Shown here: positions 6,465 to 9,192 of the stretch, one piece after another
Position numbering within the stretch: the stretch's first letter is position 1
Layout: each line of letters opens with the position of its first letter
Origin: Chloroflexota bacterium
GTDB taxonomy: Bacteria; Chloroflexota; Limnocylindria; Limnocylindrales; CSP1-4
Assembly: GCA_021789355.1 (NCBI GenBank)
Contig: JAJYJR010000209.1
Span: 1-9,192, forward strand
Length of the DNA: 9,192 bases
Direction: 5' to 3'
Position numbers and translations under genes: made by a program
Notes under the pieces: generated by a model
Databases searched by the model: none
The model's input: the letters and a program-made list of their open reading frames with translations, nothing else
What the model was told of the DNA's origin: nothing

Positions 6465-6560
6465 AGCGACAAGCCGCCCGAGCGACACTCGCGCCGAGCG
6501 ACAACCCGCCCGGGCGACACTCGCGCCGGGCGACACTCGCGCCGGGCGACAAGCCGCCCG
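6465..6560. repeat. 16-bp tandem repeat, six copies
   Basis: Six consecutive 16-mers start at 6465, 6481, 6497, 6513, 6529 and 6545 with consensus RGCGACAMKCSCSCCG. Two sub-types occur, one ending ACAAGCCGCCCG (with a one-base variant at 6497) and one ending ACACTCGCGCCG. A degraded seventh copy begins at 6561. Sixteen is not a multiple of three, so the array is not coding repetition. The last full copy can fold as CCGGGCG (6542-6548) with CGCCCGG (6555-6561). It begins 38 bases after the dehydrogenase stop. Confidence 0.9.
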
Positions 6561-6566
6561 GGCAAA

Positions 6567-6598
6567 CCTGCGGTTCTTGCACCGGAGGAACGCTATCC
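6567..6598 (+). repeat. Dispersed ~32-bp repeat, copy 1
   Basis: Aligns without gaps to copy 2 exactly 50 bases downstream at 23 of 32 positions and to inverted copy 3 at 22 of 32. Shared blocks are CCTGC at the left, CTTGCACC in the middle and GGAA plus TAT at the right. It directly abuts the end of the 16-bp tandem array. Confidence 0.65.
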
Positions 6599-6616
6599 GA
6601 CGCCGGGTCGGTGTTT
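6597..6616 (+). terminator. Weak terminator candidate after the dehydrogenase
   Basis: CCGAC (6597-6601) pairs with GTCGG (6607-6611) over a 5-base loop and is followed by TGTTT (6612-6616). The stem is short and the T tract broken, so function is doubtful. Confidence 0.25.
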
Positions 6617-6648
6617 CCTGCAGAACTTGCACCCGGGGAACCGTATGT
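6617..6648 (+). repeat. Dispersed ~32-bp repeat, copy 2
   Basis: Matches the reverse complement of copy 3 at 27 of 32 positions without gaps, including an 11-base run GAACTTGCACC and the end CGTATGT. This level of match between opposite orientations is far beyond shared GC content. Confidence 0.75.
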
Positions 6649-6703
6649 CGCACCTGGCCGTGCCGGCACCCCCGGTGAGCGGTCTTCGGCGGCGATGCCG
6701 GCC

Positions 6704-6744
6704 CGACCCGAACAGGGCGCCAGGAGGCGGCACGGCTCGGGTCG
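6704..6744. repeat. Inverted repeat with 8-bp arms
   Basis: CGACCCGA (6704-6711) and TCGGGTCG (6737-6744) are perfect complements separated by 25 bases. It lies between copies 2 and 3 of the dispersed repeat; role unknown. A 10-bp perfect palindrome GTGCCGGCAC also lies at 6660-6669. Confidence 0.4.
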
Positions 6745-6778
6745 CGGGAGATGGCTCGTATCTCGCCGCAGGACCCCA

Positions 6779-6810
6779 CATACGCTTCCGGTGGTGCAAG
6801 TTCCGCAGGT
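6779..6810 (-). repeat. Dispersed ~32-bp repeat, copy 3 (inverted)
   Basis: Read on the minus strand it begins CCTGCGGAACTTGCACC and ends GCGTATGT, matching copy 2 at 27 of 32 positions and copy 1 at 22 of 32. It is oriented opposite to copies 1 and 2. Confidence 0.75.
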
Positions 6811-6871
6811 TCGTCGGGCGCGGGAACCGCTCTGGACGCCTGTCGAGGCTCGTGGCGGCGGGCGGGCAGGG

Positions 6872-6894
6872 CGGCCGGCCCGACGGGCCGGCCG
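6872..6894. terminator. Strong hairpin between convergent genes, candidate bidirectional terminator
   Basis: CGGCCGGCCC (6872-6881) and GGGCCGGCCG (6885-6894) form a perfect all-GC 10-bp stem with loop GAC. It is 89 bases past the permease stop in the permease's direction, and lies between genes transcribed toward each other. Neither strand has a following T tract, so it may act as a strong-stem terminator or a transcript-end barrier. Confidence 0.45.
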
Positions 6895-6983
6895 TACCGG
6901 GGCCGGCGTCGCCCGTTACCGGGAGACCGCCCCGCGGGACCCCCGCGCCGTGTGGTCCCCGCCCTGCGTGACCCGCCGGCAGG

Positions 6984-8375
6984 CTACGTGGCTGCGGGCA
7001 CCGACGTGCTACCCGCCGAACGCTCGAGGAGCCAGTAGATCGCACCTGCCACCACGAACCCCACCACGTACGTCACGTCGGCGCCGCCCAGCGCATTGGC
7101 GGCGGGACCCACGTACAGCGTCTGGTTGAAGAACGGGATCGAGACCACGAACCCCACGATGAGGGCCACCAGCGCGTTCCGCCCCGACGGCAGCCCCCCG
7201 AAGTCCACCACGCGCCGCACGTCGAAGCGGCCCCCCCGCAGCCGCCAGTCGACCAGCACGATCGCCGCCCACGGGCCGATCCAGTACGTGATCAGCAGCA
7301 GGTAGTTCTCGAACGTCGACGCGAAGTTGCCGTAGTACAGGTACAGCGTCGCCGCGAAGCTGAGCACGCCGACCACCGCGGCCGACATGGGGCGCCAGAT
7401 GCGGACGCCGGCCGCCAGCAGCGAGAGCGAGCCGGTGTAATCGTTCATCGCGTTGACCGCGACCGTGCCGAAGAAGATCGCGACCATCGCGAGCGCCCCG
7501 ATGACGCCACCGCCGACGATCGAGTTGATCTGGTGGGTGGCGTCCGCGGTCGAGTTGCCCAGCGCATTCGTGACCGCCAGGCCGAGCGCCTCGAGCCACG
7601 CCGCGGAGAGCCCCAGGCCGAGGAACGTCCAGAGGAACACGCGGGATGCCGGGGCGTTGCTGGGCAGGTAGCGCGTGTAATCGGACGCGTAGAGCGCCCA
7701 GGCGAGGTTGAAGCTGCCCGCGATCGTGGTCATCAGCACGAACGTCCCGAGCGACGCACCCGACCCGTCGGCCAGGGCGAAGTCCATCTTCGGCGCGGCC
7801 GCGACGGTGACCACCGCGAAGAGCACGAAGAGGCCGATCGCGGCCCACTTCTCGAAGGTGTGGATCGCCTCGTAGCCCACGATCGAGAGCGCGGCCTGGC
7901 AGACGATGACGATCGCCAGGCTGACCGGGAAGGGGATCGCCCCGCCGGTCAGGACGTCGATGGCGTAGGCGCCGAAGAAGGCGTTGATGGCGTCCCACGC
8001 GATCGTGCTGAGCCAGTTGATCACCCCGGGCACCACGATCGTCTTGCCGAACGGCAGCCGGGAGGCCGGGATCTGCGCCATGCCGCTGCGGGGGCCCATC
8101 GCGGCGAGGACGCCCACGACCGCCGCCGAGATGACGTTCCCGATCACGATGGCGGCCAGCCCCGCCCACCAGCCCAGCCCGATGAAGCTGGCCGCCGCCA
8201 GCGTGCCGATGGCGAACGCCGCGGGGACCAGGTTGGGGGAGAACCAGACGGTGAACACCCGTCCGATCGAACCGTACCGACTCCCGAGCGGGACCGGGTC
8301 GATGCCGTGCCCCTCGATGGTCAGGTCCCCCTCGCGGGTGGGCATCGTGTCACGGGCGGACGCGACCACGTCCAT
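6984..8375 (-). CDS. codB: NCS1-family cytosine/purine permease
   Basis: This 463-residue inner-membrane transporter with about 12 hydrophobic helices would import cytosine by cation-coupled symport, supplying the deaminase encoded just upstream. After a polar N-tail (1-30), typical NCS1 features follow in order: GSRYGSIGRVFTVWFSPNLV (31-50), the helix-6-region ASDYTRYLP (230-238), NDYTGSLSLL (311-320), and FENYLLLITYWIGPW (355-369). Length is near the usual 420-480. The ATG at 8375-8373 has a perfect AGGAGGAGG Shine-Dalgarno (8392-8384) 8 bases upstream, lying in the end of the deaminase gene; only 4 bases separate the two genes. TAG stop at 6986-6984. The fold and family are clear. Cytosine as substrate rests mainly on the deaminase neighbour; other nucleobases are possible. 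Confidence 0.9.
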   Translation of the reverse strand: MDVVASARDTMPTREGDLTIEGHGIDPVPLGSRYGSIGRVFTVWFSPNLVPAAFAIGTLAAASFIGLGWWAGLAAIVIGNVISAAVVGVLAAMGPRSGMAQIPASRLPFGKTIVVPGVINWLSTIAWDAINAFFGAYAIDVLTGGAIPFPVSLAIVIVCQAALSIVGYEAIHTFEKWAAIGLFVLFAVVTVAAAPKMDFALADGSGASLGTFVLMTTIAGSFNLAWALYASDYTRYLPSNAPASRVFLWTFLGLGLSAAWLEALGLAVTNALGNSTADATHQINSIVGGGVIGALAMVAIFFGTVAVNAMNDYTGSLSLLAAGVRIWRPMSAAVVGVLSFAATLYLYYGNFASTFENYLLLITYWIGPWAAIVLVDWRLRGGRFDVRRVVDFGGLPSGRNALVALIVGFVVSIPFFNQTLYVGPAANALGGADVTYVVGFVVAGAIYWLLERSAGSTSVPAAT

Positions 8376-8379
8376 GGGC

Positions 8380-9192
8380 TCAACCTCCTCCTGTTCGTGC
8401 GAACGTGACCGGCACGTCGGCGCCGGATCGGTGGACGGTGCTCCGCGCGGGCTCGGTCTCGGCGACCACCCGCCCCTGGCGGATCACCCAGCGCGCGGCC
8501 GGCCGCAGCCGAATCGCCTCCGCCTCGTCCTCGCAGTCGAACACCGCGAGATTGGCCGGAGCCCCCTCCCGCACGCCCCAGTCGCCGCGCCCCGACGAGC
8601 GCAGCGCGTTCGTGGTCACCATCTCGTAGGCCCGGAACAGCTCGCCCCGCCCGGTCATCTGGCCCACGTGGACCAGCATCGAGAGCGCGTCCAGCATCGA
8701 GCCGCGCCCCAGCGGGTACCAGGGATCCATGATCGAGTCGTGGCCGCAGGTGACGTTGATACCGGCCACGTCCAGCTCCTTGACGCGCGTCATGCCCCGC
8801 CGCTTGGGGTACGTGTCGAAGCGCCCCTGCAGCACGATGTTGTCGAGCGGGTTGGCCACGATCGTCACGCCCGCGCGGCGCAGGATCTGGATCAGCTTGA
8901 ACGCGTAGGCGTCGTCGTAGGAGCCCATCGCGGTGGTGTGACCGGCCACCACGCGGCCGCCCATTCCCTCGCGGATGGTGTGCGCGGCGACCTGCTCGAG
9001 GAAGCGCGACTCCGGGTCGTCGGTCTCGTCGCAGTGCAGGTCGATGGGCTTGCCGGTCTCGCGTGCCAGCTCGAAGAGGAACTGGACCTCGGCCACGCCG
9101 TCCTCGCGGGTCCATTCGTAGTGCGGGATGCCGCCGATCACGTCGCAGCCCAGCCGCATCGCCTCGCGCATCAGCCCGGGGCCGTCGAGGAA
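8380..9192 (-). CDS. codA: Cytosine deaminase, C-terminal 270 residues (5' end outside window)
   Basis: This amidohydrolase-family metalloenzyme hydrolyses cytosine to uracil and ammonia in the cytoplasm for pyrimidine salvage. Numbering from the window edge, the visible part has IPHYEWTRE (22-30), HCDE (53-56), GHTTA with His85, ANPLDNIVLQGRFDTYPKRRG (113-133), and GHDSIMDPWYPLG (150-162) with metal-binding Asp152. These align without gaps to E. coli CodA His214, Glu217, His246 and Asp313 at a constant offset of 161, so about 161 residues, including the first His-x-His metal pair, lie beyond the right edge. The residue after the metal Asp is Ser, where E. coli has Asp314. The frame is open to the edge with no start needed; a Met at 9171 is internal. 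TGA stop at 8382-8380, 4 bases before the permease gene. Confidence 0.95.
   Translation of the reverse strand, partial: FLDGPGLMREAMRLGCDVIGGIPHYEWTREDGVAEVQFLFELARETGKPIDLHCDETDDPESRFLEQVAAHTIREGMGGRVVAGHTTAMGSYDDAYAFKLIQILRRAGVTIVANPLDNIVLQGRFDTYPKRRGMTRVKELDVAGINVTCGHDSIMDPWYPLGRGSMLDALSMLVHVGQMTGRGELFRAYEMVTTNALRSSGRGDWGVREGAPANLAVFDCEDEAEAIRLRPAARWVIRQGRVVAETEPARSTVHRSGADVPVTFARTGGG
8384..8392 (-). promoter_or_regulatory. Shine-Dalgarno site of the permease
   Basis: AGGAGGAGG on the minus strand, 8 bases before ATG 8375-8373 and overlapping the last codons of the deaminase gene. It decides the permease start and implies coupled translation. Confidence 0.85.

Noticed and set aside
6465..6560. 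CRISPR-like array
   Set aside because: The 16-bp units are contiguous with no unique spacers and no cas gene nearby.
6404..7129. 241-codon plus-strand frame in the convergent gap
   Set aside because: It runs through the tandem array and into the antisense of the permease; no domain and no ribosome binding site.
7533..8408. 291-codon plus-strand frame
   Set aside because: Antisense to the permease; Arg/Asp/His-rich shadow typical of GC-rich genes.

Overview
This is a G+C-rich bacterial window with tightly packed genes, strong third-position GC bias and GTG/ATG starts. It looks like chromosome from a high-GC lineage such as Actinomycetota or Chloroflexota, but no marker here fixes the phylum. 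First genes appear to be transcribed without a 5' leader: two promoters, for the left-edge transposase and for marR, each place the predicted +1 exactly on the start codon. Downstream operon genes carry Shine-Dalgarno sites instead.

Left edge (1-300): the first ~53 bases encode the N-terminus of a transposase, probably ISAzo13-like, reading out of the window on the minus strand from a near-perfect sigma-70-type promoter in an AT-rich element end. Next to it is a possible gene remnant and a weak hairpin.

Region 301-5412 (minus strand): a four-gene cluster in transcription order: MarR-family repressor, ABC half-transporter 1, ABC half-transporter 2, class I SAM-dependent methyltransferase. The first three are joined by two 4-base ATGA stop/start overlaps. 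The two half-transporters form a heterodimeric exporter with one canonical and one degenerate ATP site. A perfect inverted repeat centred on the marR start codon is a candidate autorepression operator, so the cluster reads as a drug/toxicant efflux operon under MarR control. The methyltransferase's conserved N-terminal motif lies upstream of its first usable in-frame start, which suggests a frameshift or sequence error.

Region 5413-6426: a palindrome-rich divergent spacer, then a plus-strand short-chain dehydrogenase/reductase.

Region 6427-6983: a 557-base convergent gap with no convincing gene but much repeat structure: six exact-register copies of a 16-bp tandem repeat, three copies of a ~32-bp dispersed repeat (two direct, one inverted), and several strong hairpins including a 10-bp-stem terminator candidate.

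Region 6984-9192 (minus strand): cytosine deaminase (codA, 5' end beyond the window) followed 4 bases later by an NCS1 cytosine permease (codB-like). Together they form a cytosine uptake and salvage operon, in the opposite gene order to E. coli codBA.

I see no clearly new multi-gene system. The observations most worth checking are the leaderless promoter geometry, the glutamate at the normally degenerate ATP site, the methyltransferase start, and the intergenic repeat families.
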